Source: Moorella thermoacetica
GTDB taxonomy: Bacteria > Bacillota > DSM-521 > Neomoorellales > Neomoorellaceae
Reading direction: 5' to 3'
DNA: 64,000 bases
NCBI RefSeq assembly: GCF_001267405.1
Contig: NZ_CP012369.1
Span: forward strand, 150,001 to 214,000
The notes below the pieces were generated by a model that ran no database searches, was not told the origin of the DNA, and was given only the letters and a program-made list of their open reading frames with translations. This document shows positions 56,533 to 64,000 of the stretch, in pieces. A program made the position numbers and the translations under genes. The first letter of the stretch is position 1, and the number at the start of each line of letters is the position of its first letter.

Positions 56533-57470
56533 GTGTCCTTCAAACAAGTTATCACCGCCTATGAGCTCCTTGACAGCGCCCGTGTCGATGGCTGGGCTGT
56601 GGCCGGGTTGCTGAAGGAAGCCGGCCTGGAAGACGTGGAAGTCAAGCGTATCACCGGGCCCAAAGGTTCCACCGATTTCATCAAAGTCAGGATTCCCGGG
56701 AGCAACGGGAAAATGGGAGGCGGGGAGGCGCCCACCCTGGGGATTATCGGCCGCCTCGGCGGCATCGGCGCCAGGCCGGAGAGGATCGGCTTTGTCTCCG
56801 ACGGTGACGGCGCCCTGGCGGCTGTAGCCACGGCTTTGAAACTGGGGCCATGCAAAAGAACGGCGACACCTTAACCGGGGACGTCATTATCGCCACCCAT
56901 ATCTGTCCCCAGGCGCCTACCAGGCCCCACGATCCGGTACCTTTTATGGATTCACCGGTAGATATCGCCGAAATGAACCGCAACGAGGTCGACCCGGCCA
57001 TGGACGCCATTCTTTCCGTCGACACTACCAAGGGTAACAGGGTCATCAACCATCGCGGTTTTGCCATCTCGCCGACGGTTAAGGAGGGGTATATCCTGCG
57101 GATCAGCGAGGACCTCCTCGACCTGATGCAGATTGTCACCGGTAAACTGCCGGTGGTCTTCCCCCTCACCACCCAGGATATTACCCCCTATGGCAACGGC
57201 CTTTATCACCTGAACAGCATTTTGCAGCCGTGCGTAGCTACAGCGGTGCCGGTTGTCGGGGTAGCCATTACCGCCGAGGTGCCGGTGCCGGGATGCGCCA
57301 CCGGGGCCACCCACCTGGTAGATATAGAGGCGGTGGTGCGTTTCTGTATCGAAGTGGCCAAGGCCTTCGGCCAGGGTAAGTGCCATTTCTATGACGGGGA
57401 AGAATTTGAGCGCCTAAAGGCCCTTTACGGCGCCATGAACCACCTCCAGACCCTGGGGAAAGAACAGTAG
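56533..57470 (+). pseudogene. DUF1177 protein split by a one-base frameshift
   Basis: The N-part (GTG 56533, VSFKQVITAYELLD, APTLGIIGRLGGIGARPE) ends in the wrong frame at 56874. The C-part is open from ATG 56850 (MQKNGDTLTGDVIIATHICP) to 57470. One base is missing in GGGGCC near 56845-56850; restoring it gives 312 residues, the usual family length, and a continuous TALKLGAMQKNGD join. It may be a sequencing error. As written, two coupled halves could be made, since ATG 56850 overlaps the first stop. The family resembles metallo-aminopeptidases and may act on peptides. Confidence 0.85.
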
Positions 57471-57534
57471 GCCCTGCCGGGGACACCTGTCCCCGCGTAC
57501 CGGTACCGGTAAAAAAGGAAGGGAGGACATCCGA

Positions 57535-58206
57535 GTGACCAGGAAAGTTGGCGCGATAACCATCGGGCAGTCGCCCCGGGTTGACGTGGTCCCGGAAATA
57601 AAGGAGATCCTCGGGGACAGTATAGAAGTGTTGGAGGCGGGCGCCCTGGACGGTTTGACCCGTGAGGAAATAGCGGCTCTGGCGCCGGGACCCGGGGATT
57701 ATGTCCTGGTTACCAGGCTGCGGGACGGCAGTTCGGTAAGGATTGCCGAGGAGAAGATCCTGCCGCTGATGCAGGCCCGGATCGACGGGGTGGTAGCAGC
57801 GGGGGCGGAGGCTGTTTTGCTCCTGTGTACAGGAGAGTTCCCGCCCTTTTCTTGCCGGAGGTTAATTCTGAAACCCCAGCTAATCCTGCATCATTTTACC
57901 GCCGCTGTGGCGACCGGGAGGCGGCTGGGAGTGATCGTCCCCGATGCCGGCCAGGTAGAGGAGACCCGGAAACGCTGGGCCGGGGTCGGCAGCGACCTGG
58001 CTGTCGAGGCGGCTTCGCCCTACGGGCCGGTCGACGCCATCTGGGAGGCGGCGGCCAGGTTACAGGCATGGCAGGCAGAATTAATTGTCCTGGACTGTAT
58101 AGGATTTAATATGAGCATGAAGAGGGAGATCAACAGGCGCACCGGTATCCCGGTTATACTGCCGCGGGCGGTGGCTGCGCGTACCCTTATAGAACTGGTA
58201 TCCTGA
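57535..58206 (+). CDS. AroM-family protein
   Basis: A 223-residue protein of the AroM family (unknown function; named for linkage to aro genes in E. coli). VGAITIGQSPRVDVVPEI at the start and IVLDCIGFNMSMKREI near 183-198 are family signatures; two cysteines lie at positions like those of Asp/Glu racemases. GTG 57535 follows AAGGGAGG. Part of the peptide/amino acid cluster. Confidence 0.88.
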   Translation: MTRKVGAITIGQSPRVDVVPEIKEILGDSIEVLEAGALDGLTREEIAALAPGPGDYVLVTRLRDGSSVRIAEEKILPLMQARIDGVVAAGAEAVLLLCTGEFPPFSCRRLILKPQLILHHFTAAVATGRRLGVIVPDAGQVEETRKRWAGVGSDLAVEAASPYGPVDAIWEAAARLQAWQAELIVLDCIGFNMSMKREINRRTGIPVILPRAVAARTLIELVS

Positions 58207-58222
58207 CGGGGAGGTGGTTGCT

Positions 58223-59170
58223 TTGCCAACCCTAAAAGAAGTAGCCAGGGAGCTCTTGCGGGTGAATATGGCCCTGGAGAAAGGCGAGACCCTGCTGGTT
58301 GTTACCGACACGGAGACGGCAGCTATCGGGGAAGCCATCTTTCAGGCCGGCGTAGAAAGCGGTGCCGTGGCCTCGATCATTAAAATGCCGCCTACCGCCA
58401 GGCCAGGGGCCGAACCCCCCCTGCCGGTAGCGGCGGCTATGGAAAAGGCCAGGGTGGTTATCTGCCCGACCAGGAACTCCCTGACCCACACCCGGGCCAG
58501 GATTCAGGCCTGCCAGGTCGGGGCGCGGGTGGCAACCATGCCCGGCATCAGCGAGGATATGTTTTTCGCCGGAGCGGTGGCGGCCAATTATGACGAAGTG
58601 GCCCGGCTGAGCACAGAGCTGGCCCGGCGCCTTTCGACGGCCCAAACGGCCCTGCTGGTAAAAGACGGCCTTAAGCTGCGCCTTTCTCTGGCCGGGCGCC
58701 AGGGTGTAGCCAGCACCGGCCTGTACCGTCACCCCGGGGAAGCGGGTAACCTGCCTTCCGGTGAGGCCTATATCGCCCCCCTGGAGGGGAGGGCCGAAGG
58801 AGAAACCATTATTGACGGCTCAGTAGCTGGTATGGGTCGCCTGAGAGGGCCTATTAAGGTCACTATCCGCGGAGGGAGACTGGCGGCCGTCGAGGGACCG
58901 GAAGGGGAAGAGCTCCTCAAGCTACTCGGCGATGATCCTGCGGCCAGGAACCTGGCCGAGCTGGGTATAGGCACCAATGAAAAGGCCCGGGTTACGGGCA
59001 ATATTTTAGAAGACGAAAAGGTCTATGGCACCGTCCACCTGGCCTTTGGCGACAACACGACCTTTGGCGGCGAGACCAGGGCGGGGGTGCATATTGACGG
59101 CGTGATTACGGCCCCGGATTTATACCTGGATGGCGAACTGGTCCTCTCCGGAGGGAAGATAATCCTGTAA
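58223..59170 (+). CDS. M29-like aminopeptidase
   Basis: A 315-residue metallopeptidase-like protein. EAYIAPLEGRAEGETIIDGS near residues 180-199 and NILEDEKVYGTVHLAFGDN near 257-275 match the thermophilic aminopeptidase T (M29) C-terminal metal site. It would release N-terminal residues from imported peptides. TTG 58223 has GGGGAGGT seven bases before it. Last gene of the cluster. Confidence 0.84.
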   Translation: MPTLKEVARELLRVNMALEKGETLLVVTDTETAAIGEAIFQAGVESGAVASIIKMPPTARPGAEPPLPVAAAMEKARVVICPTRNSLTHTRARIQACQVGARVATMPGISEDMFFAGAVAANYDEVARLSTELARRLSTAQTALLVKDGLKLRLSLAGRQGVASTGLYRHPGEAGNLPSGEAYIAPLEGRAEGETIIDGSVAGMGRLRGPIKVTIRGGRLAAVEGPEGEELLKLLGDDPAARNLAELGIGTNEKARVTGNILEDEKVYGTVHLAFGDNTTFGGETRAGVHIDGVITAPDLYLDGELVLSGGKIIL

Positions 59171-59195
59171 TCGAAACCGCCGTACAGGGTTGGTG

Positions 59196-59227
59196 AAACT
59201 CCGCCGGTCATAACCTGGCGGAGTTTT
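59196..59227 (+). terminator. Intrinsic terminator after the peptide cluster
   Basis: AAACTCCGCC (59196-59205) pairs with GGCGGAGTTT (59217-59226), 11-nt loop, then TTGC. Confidence 0.75.
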
Positions 59228-59325
59228 GCATTAACTATAAGTTACCTGGCGCCCCAAGAAGGATTCAGTCGCTGCGTGGCGAATATCTCCTTTTTGTAAC
59301 CTTCAGGGGAAGAAGGGATTTTGTT

Positions 59326-61236
59326 TTGTCACGTTGGCGTTACCGGCCGTTGCTGTGGGCCGTGATTATTCTGGCGACTTTGGCGGCCGGGGTGGTGGTC
59401 GTCAACAGGGTGCGCCTGGAGGAGGCCAATAAAGCCGTAACTGTGGCGGTGGACTTCCAGCAGGTGCAAGAGCTGGCCAGGTGGAGCGGCTTGACGACCA
59501 GGGAAACCCTCATCCGCCTGCAGCAGCAGGGAGTAAATGCCGTCCTTTTCAAAGAACCGACTATTGCCGATCTCCAGCAGGAAATCTGGGTTAAACCCGG
59601 GGATGAAGCGCTCGCCTTCTTCCCGGCGGCCCTCCAGGGGCAGGTAAGGCACGACTATACCTATCTCTTTACCCGGGACCGGGAGCTGGCCGGACAACTG
59701 GAGCTCCAGCTGGAGAATAAAGTCCCGGGCCGGCTTCAGGTACTTGACGGCCCGGGCTTTACCGCCCTGGGGGTACCCCTGCCGGTCCAGGAATTAGGGA
59801 ATCTGGGCCTGGGGTTCCCGGTTAAAGACCTGGAAATGGCCCGCCAGCTTGGTCTCTTGATTGTTCCCCAGGTAAAGAACTGGTACGGCGCCAACCCGGC
59901 GACCCTGGCGGCGACCCTGCGGCCCCTGGCCGCCTACAGGGATGATCTTGCCGCCCTGCTTTTTTCCGATAAAGACCTGCCCGGTTACCCCCGCTATCTG
60001 GTCAACCTGGCGGCTCAGGTAGACCAGCTCCAGGTACCCGTGGGGTTGGTGGAGTTCTTCCCCCAGACGGGAATCAACCAGCTGGTCATGCTCCTGGATA
60101 AAAGGGCCATCCGGGTGCACAGCATCAGCGCCGAGGAAATGAATACTATGTCTCCGGCAGCAGCCCTGGAACGCCTTGAGCTGGCGGCCCGGGAGCGGAA
60201 CGTGCGTCTCCTCATTGTCCGGTTCAGGTTTGCCCCGGGTTCGGCCAGCTGGCTGGAGGACAACCTTAATTTTGTGGGCAAAGTAAGTAAGATGCTGGCG
60301 GCCGACGGCCTGACCACCGGCCGGGCCATGCCCTTCGCCGCCTTTCCTTACTCGCGGTTATGGGTATTTTTAATCGGCCTGGGGATCCTGGCAGCCGGGG
60401 TCCTGCTACTAGCGGAGCTGGGCCTCGAAGGTCCGGGTCTGGTCCTCGGTCTCCTGGGACTCCTGGCCTGGACGGGAGTCCTGGGCTTGAACTACCAGGT
60501 ATTGCTGGCCCGGAAGATTATGGCCCTGGGGGCGGCGATTATTTTCCCGACCCTGGGACTGCTCACGGCCTGGTCGCCGGAGCCCCGTAGTTTGCGAACC
60601 AGTGTGGCCATTTTACTCCGGACGGCCCTCATCTCCCTGCTGGGGGCCGTGGCCATCGCCGCCATCCTGGCTGACAATACCTTCATCCTTAAGATCAATC
60701 AATTTAGCGGCGTCAAGATCGCTTTTATCGTACCCCTGGTTATCTTTGCCGCGGCGGTTATTATTCGCCGGGAGGGGCGACGCACGGGGACTATCCTCAG
60801 GGGTTGGCTTGATGCCGATCTGACCGTCAAACTCGTCATCCTGGCAGTGGTGGTTGCTGCAGCCGGCCTGGTTTATATCAGCCGCAGCGGTAATGATGGA
60901 GTGGGGCTCCTGCCCTTTGAAGGGCAGATGCGTTCTTTCCTGGGCAATGCTTTGCTGGCCCGGCCGCGGACCAAGGAGTTTCTTCTGGGCTACCCCTTCC
61001 TGCTCTTGAGCCTGACCCTGGGTTACCAGCACCGTTACCTGCTCCTGTGGCTCCTGGGCCTGGTAGGGCAGATATCCCTGGTCAACACCTACTGCCACCT
61101 TCATATTCCCTTCCTTATTTCCCTGCTCAGGACCTTCAACGGCCTCTGGCTGGGCCTCCTGATCGGCGTCCTGTTGGTTCTGGCAGTCCGCCAGGCCGGG
61201 CATTTCTGGAGGAGGAACGGAATTTGGCCAGGGTAG
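59326..61236 (+). CDS. DUF5693 polytopic membrane protein
   Basis: A 636-residue protein. One N-terminal membrane helix (about 8-25), a large extracytoplasmic domain (about 30-340), then about eight membrane helices (345-630). The DUF5693 family is common in sporulating Firmicutes next to csaB and murJ; its function is unknown, probably in wall polymer export or modification. It starts with TTG 59326. Its end overlaps csaB by 13 bases, showing coupling. Confidence 0.83.
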   Translation: MSRWRYRPLLWAVIILATLAAGVVVVNRVRLEEANKAVTVAVDFQQVQELARWSGLTTRETLIRLQQQGVNAVLFKEPTIADLQQEIWVKPGDEALAFFPAALQGQVRHDYTYLFTRDRELAGQLELQLENKVPGRLQVLDGPGFTALGVPLPVQELGNLGLGFPVKDLEMARQLGLLIVPQVKNWYGANPATLAATLRPLAAYRDDLAALLFSDKDLPGYPRYLVNLAAQVDQLQVPVGLVEFFPQTGINQLVMLLDKRAIRVHSISAEEMNTMSPAAALERLELAARERNVRLLIVRFRFAPGSASWLEDNLNFVGKVSKMLAADGLTTGRAMPFAAFPYSRLWVFLIGLGILAAGVLLLAELGLEGPGLVLGLLGLLAWTGVLGLNYQVLLARKIMALGAAIIFPTLGLLTAWSPEPRSLRTSVAILLRTALISLLGAVAIAAILADNTFILKINQFSGVKIAFIVPLVIFAAAVIIRREGRRTGTILRGWLDADLTVKLVILAVVVAAAGLVYISRSGNDGVGLLPFEGQMRSFLGNALLARPRTKEFLLGYPFLLLSLTLGYQHRYLLLWLLGLVGQISLVNTYCHLHIPFLISLLRTFNGLWLGLLIGVLLVLAVRQAGHFWRRNGIWPG

Positions 61237-62324
61237 TAATCTCCGGTTATTACGGTTTTCAGAACGCCGGGGACGAGGCGGTCCTCTACAGCATCGTTAA
61301 AGCCTTGCGCTCCCTGGAACCGGACATAGAGATCACTGTCCTTTCCCGGCGTCCGGAGCAAACGGCGGCCTGTTTAAAGGTCCGGGCAGTAGACCGCTGG
61401 CACCCGGTCCGGGTGGCCGGGGCTATCCGCCGGGCCGACCTGGTTATCAGCGGTGGGGGTAGTTTGTTCCAGGATGTTACCGGGCCTAAAAGCCTGCTCT
61501 ATTACCTGGGTATAGTGTTGCTGGCCCGGTTATTGCGGAAGCCGGTAATCGTCTATGCCCAGGGACTGGGCCCTTTGAAACGCCACTGGAGCCGTTGGCT
61601 GACGGGCCGGGTATTAAACCGCGTCCAGCTTATCTCCCTGCGGGACAGCGAGTCACGGCGGCTGCTGGAAGAGCTGGGGGTTACCCGGCCGCCGGTCTAT
61701 GTAACGGCCGACCCGGTCCTGGGCCTGGAGCCTGAAAATATGGACCTGCGGCCCGGCCAGGATAAATGGGAGCAACTGGAGCTTTCCGGGCCGGTGATCG
61801 GGATTTCAGTGCGCTCCTGGCCGGGGTATGAGGAGTGCTGGCCGTCCCTGGCCAGGGTAGCTGACGAGCTCGTGGCCGGGGGGTGGCAGGTTTTATTTTT
61901 GCCTTTTCACTTTCCCGCTGATGTCGACGCCTGCCGCCAGGTAGCCCGCCTGATGCACAGTCCGGCAGTTGTTCTACGGGAAAACCTGGACCTGCCGGCC
62001 CTGATGGGCCTGATGGGCCGGTTGCAGTTTTTGATCGGCATGCGTCTCCACGCCCTGATCCTGGCTTCTTTGATGGGGGTTCCTTTCCTGGCCCTGCCCT
62101 ATGACCCCAAAGTGACGGCCCTGGCCAGGATGATGGAGCAGCCGGTCGCCGGCTTTCTGGCGAGTGTCAGTTATACCGGCCTGGAAGCAGCCGTCAAACA
62201 GGCCCTGGCCGAACGTGAGGAAAACGCCCGGCGGGTACAGGCCGCGGTGGCCGAACTGCGGCCTCTGGCCCTGGACACCGCCCGGCTGGTAATAGAGTAT
62301 TTGCGGAAAGGAGCAAGGGGCTGA
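61224..62324 (+). CDS. csaB: CsaB polysaccharide pyruvyl transferase
   Basis: A 366-residue enzyme. VVISGYYGFQNAGDEAVLYS at the start, VISGGGSLFQDVTGPKSLLY near 75-94 and IGMRLHALILASLMGVPF near 272-289 are the typical polysaccharide pyruvyl transferase motifs. CsaB adds pyruvate ketals to secondary wall polymer; this is needed for SLH proteins to bind. TTG 61224 follows GGAGGAGG, within the last codons of the gene before it. It provides the anchor for the SLH proteins at 31954-35952. Confidence 0.93.
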   Translation: MARVVISGYYGFQNAGDEAVLYSIVKALRSLEPDIEITVLSRRPEQTAACLKVRAVDRWHPVRVAGAIRRADLVISGGGSLFQDVTGPKSLLYYLGIVLLARLLRKPVIVYAQGLGPLKRHWSRWLTGRVLNRVQLISLRDSESRRLLEELGVTRPPVYVTADPVLGLEPENMDLRPGQDKWEQLELSGPVIGISVRSWPGYEECWPSLARVADELVAGGWQVLFLPFHFPADVDACRQVARLMHSPAVVLRENLDLPALMGLMGRLQFLIGMRLHALILASLMGVPFLALPYDPKVTALARMMEQPVAGFLASVSYTGLEAAVKQALAEREENARRVQAAVAELRPLALDTARLVIEYLRKGARG

Positions 62325-62340
62325 TTACCGGCCCTGACCT

Positions 62341-63942
62341 ATGGCAGTCGCGAATGATGGCAAGCCAGCCCGGGGTCCTGAGGGCACGCCGGTAGCCCGG
62401 ATGGCCCGGGCGGCGAGTGTTGTATTGGTATTGAACCTTTTGAGCCGGGTGCTGGGCTTTGTCCGGGATGCCAGTATTGCCGCCCGCTTCGGCGCCGGGC
62501 CGGCCACCGATGCTTACCTGGTGGCCTACACCATCCCCTTTTTCCTGCAAACCATCCTGGGGATGGCCTTTGTGACGGTGATGGTGCCGGTGGTCACTAC
62601 TTACCTGGTGCGGGGCGACCGCGACCAGGGGTGGGCGGTAGCCAGCGCCGTGGGCAACTGGACGGCCCTGATCCTGGGATTGCTGACCATTGTGGGCCTT
62701 GGGGTGGCGCCCTGGCTGGTCCGGCTCATGGCGCCGGGTTTTCCGGCGCCGGTCTTCGATCTGGCTGTCAAGCTGACCCGGATTATGTTCCTCTCCCTGG
62801 CCTTTATGGGTACAGGCATGCTGGTCAGCGGTATTTTAAACGCCGGTTATATCTTTACTTCCCCGGCCCTGGCGCCGGCAGTGAGCAACCTGGTGATTAT
62901 TGCCACGGTGATCTTTGCCGGGTCAGCCTTTGGTATCACCGGACTGGCGGTGGGTACTGTCCTGAGCTTCGTGGCTTACCTGTTAATCCAGCTTCCCGAC
63001 CTGCCGCGCCTGCAGTTCCACTACACCTGCAGCCTCATGGCAGGTCACCCGGCAGTGCGGAGAATCGGCCGGCACCTCCTGCCGGTATGTTTCAGTTTGG
63101 CGGTAGTCCAGCTCTACCTGGCGACGAACCGCTTTTTTGCTTCCCAGCTGGAGCCCGGGAGTATTACCGCCCTGGACTTTGCCAACCGCCTGGTGAACCT
63201 GCCCCTGGGGGTCTTTGTCGCCAGCGTGACCACCGCCATCTTTCCCTCCCTGGCCGAGCAGGCGGCCCTTAATGACCGCCGGGAAATGGCCCACCTGACG
63301 GACCGCGGCCTGGGGCTGGTGGCTCTGACTATTTTGCCGGCGGCGGTCGGGATGATTGTCCTGCGGGTGCCCCTGGTGCAATTGGTCTTCCAGCGCGGGG
63401 CCTTCGATCCCCGGGCTACGGCCATGACGGCTGTGGCGGTACTCTTTTATTCTGTTGGCCTCCTGGCTCAGGCCATGCATCCCATCCTTACCCGGGCCTT
63501 TTACGCCCTCCAGGATGTGGTTGTCCCGGTGGTTACAGGTATTATTTCCGTTGGCCTGAACATCCTCCTTAGCTATTTCCTGGCCCCGCGCCTGGGGCAC
63601 GGCGGCCTGGCCCTGGCCAATTCCCTGGCGGCCAGCATCTACGCCCTGATGCTTTACCTGGCCCTCTACCGGCGCCTGCCGGAGTTAAAAGTAACCTTGC
63701 TCTTAAGTACCATGTTGCGGATTTTCCTGGCGGCCATGGGCATGGGACTCCTGGTCTGGCTGGCCGGAAGAGGCCTGCATGTTTTCACCTGGTCGCGGCC
63801 CCTCCTGGGGCTCCTCGTGCGGATGACGTTGTTAATGGGGGGCGGGGGCCTGGCTTTCTGGGTTCTGGCCCGGTGGCTGAAGGTAGAGGAAGTGACCTTC
63901 ATCACCGCCATGATCCGGCGGCGCCTGGAGCGAGTTTTCTAA
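62341..63942 (+). CDS. murJ: Lipid II flippase MurJ (MviN)
   Basis: A 533-residue membrane protein of the MOP flippase superfamily with about 14 helices. SRVLGFVRDASIAARFGAGP near 37-56 and TDAYLVAYTIP hold the charged residues needed for flipping lipid II. NDRREMAHLTDRGL near 309-322 is the family-typical loop. ATG 62341 is 16 bases after csaB. A second flippase role (for wall polymer precursors) cannot be excluded. Confidence 0.92.
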   Translation: MAVANDGKPARGPEGTPVARMARAASVVLVLNLLSRVLGFVRDASIAARFGAGPATDAYLVAYTIPFFLQTILGMAFVTVMVPVVTTYLVRGDRDQGWAVASAVGNWTALILGLLTIVGLGVAPWLVRLMAPGFPAPVFDLAVKLTRIMFLSLAFMGTGMLVSGILNAGYIFTSPALAPAVSNLVIIATVIFAGSAFGITGLAVGTVLSFVAYLLIQLPDLPRLQFHYTCSLMAGHPAVRRIGRHLLPVCFSLAVVQLYLATNRFFASQLEPGSITALDFANRLVNLPLGVFVASVTTAIFPSLAEQAALNDRREMAHLTDRGLGLVALTILPAAVGMIVLRVPLVQLVFQRGAFDPRATAMTAVAVLFYSVGLLAQAMHPILTRAFYALQDVVVPVVTGIISVGLNILLSYFLAPRLGHGGLALANSLAASIYALMLYLALYRRLPELKVTLLLSTMLRIFLAAMGMGLLVWLAGRGLHVFTWSRPLLGLLVRMTLLMGGGGLAFWVLARWLKVEEVTFITAMIRRRLERVF

Positions 63943-63965
63943 TGCCGGCAGGAATAAGGGGATAA

Positions 63966-64000
63966 GTGGCGAATATATTTATTACTATTGTCCAAGAACC
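63966..64000 (+). CDS. Start of a further gene, cut by the window end
   Basis: GTG 63966 follows AAGGGG and opens a frame MANIFITIVQE that runs off the end. Too short to identify; being 23 bases after murJ, it likely belongs to the same envelope operon. Confidence 0.4.
   Translation, partial: MANIFITIVQE

Overview
The window reads as a chromosome segment of a thermophilic, spore-forming, low-G+C-lineage Firmicute that is itself GC-rich, most like Moorella and relatives. The grounds are gene content and style: ctsR-mcsA-mcsB-clpC, sleB-ypeB spore germination genes, SLH proteins with CsaB, a tungsten/molybdenum aldehyde oxidoreductase, very frequent TTG and GTG starts, and strong AGGAGG ribosome sites. 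The genus is an inference; no search was possible.

Layout. 1-2894 is the end of an rRNA operon (23S lacking its 5' end, 5S, tRNA-Asn). 3005-9556 holds a ferredoxin-like protein, an aldehyde ferredoxin oxidoreductase with one frameshift, a MoaD-like protein, an APC permease, and a convergent pair for C35 terpene or prenyl synthesis. 9765-14550 is the CtsR-controlled protein quality control operon with a perfect CtsR operator and an apparent ACG start for ctsR. 14589-17333 is a decaying dTDP-rhamnose operon (rfbB, rfbD and rfbA broken, rfbC intact). 17416-31031 is an AT-richer accessory island: orphan hicB, three generations of Rpn/DUF4351-type nuclease genes, DUF433/DUF5615, a SIR2-unknown-SMC defence-like operon, VapBC, two HTH/MNT/HEPN modules, and relics of a DUF1998 helicase and a Phd-VapC pair.

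31108-35952 encodes a membrane protein and two secreted SLH-domain proteins. 36049-37704 is an alpha-ribazole salvage pair (CblS, CblT) under a cobalamin riboswitch with a terminator. 37965-40176 is a divergent amtB/glnB pair; the amtB leader carries two hexaloop hairpins that look like an ANTAR antitermination target overlapping a terminator. Then follow a BON protein, an AbrB/VapC pair, a radical SAM protein, thiI and a cysteine desulfurase, a Nal1-like protease, and ypeB-sleB with a sigma-G-like promoter.

51314-59170 is one co-directional cluster: PucR regulator, Asp/Glu racemase family protein, OPT transporter, DUF917, DUF1177 (frameshifted), AroM family and M29-like aminopeptidase, probably a peptide or unusual amino-acid uptake and breakdown pathway. 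59326-64000 is an envelope block (DUF5693, CsaB, MurJ) whose CsaB would make the pyruvylated polymer that SLH proteins bind.

The strongest leads are the SIR2/SMC operon with its single in-frame amber codon, the ANTAR-like amtB leader, the uncharacterised OPT-DUF917-DUF1177-AroM-M29 pathway, and the mosaic nuclease/toxin island. Several single-base frameshifts sit in short G/C runs, so sequencing error must be separated from real decay.
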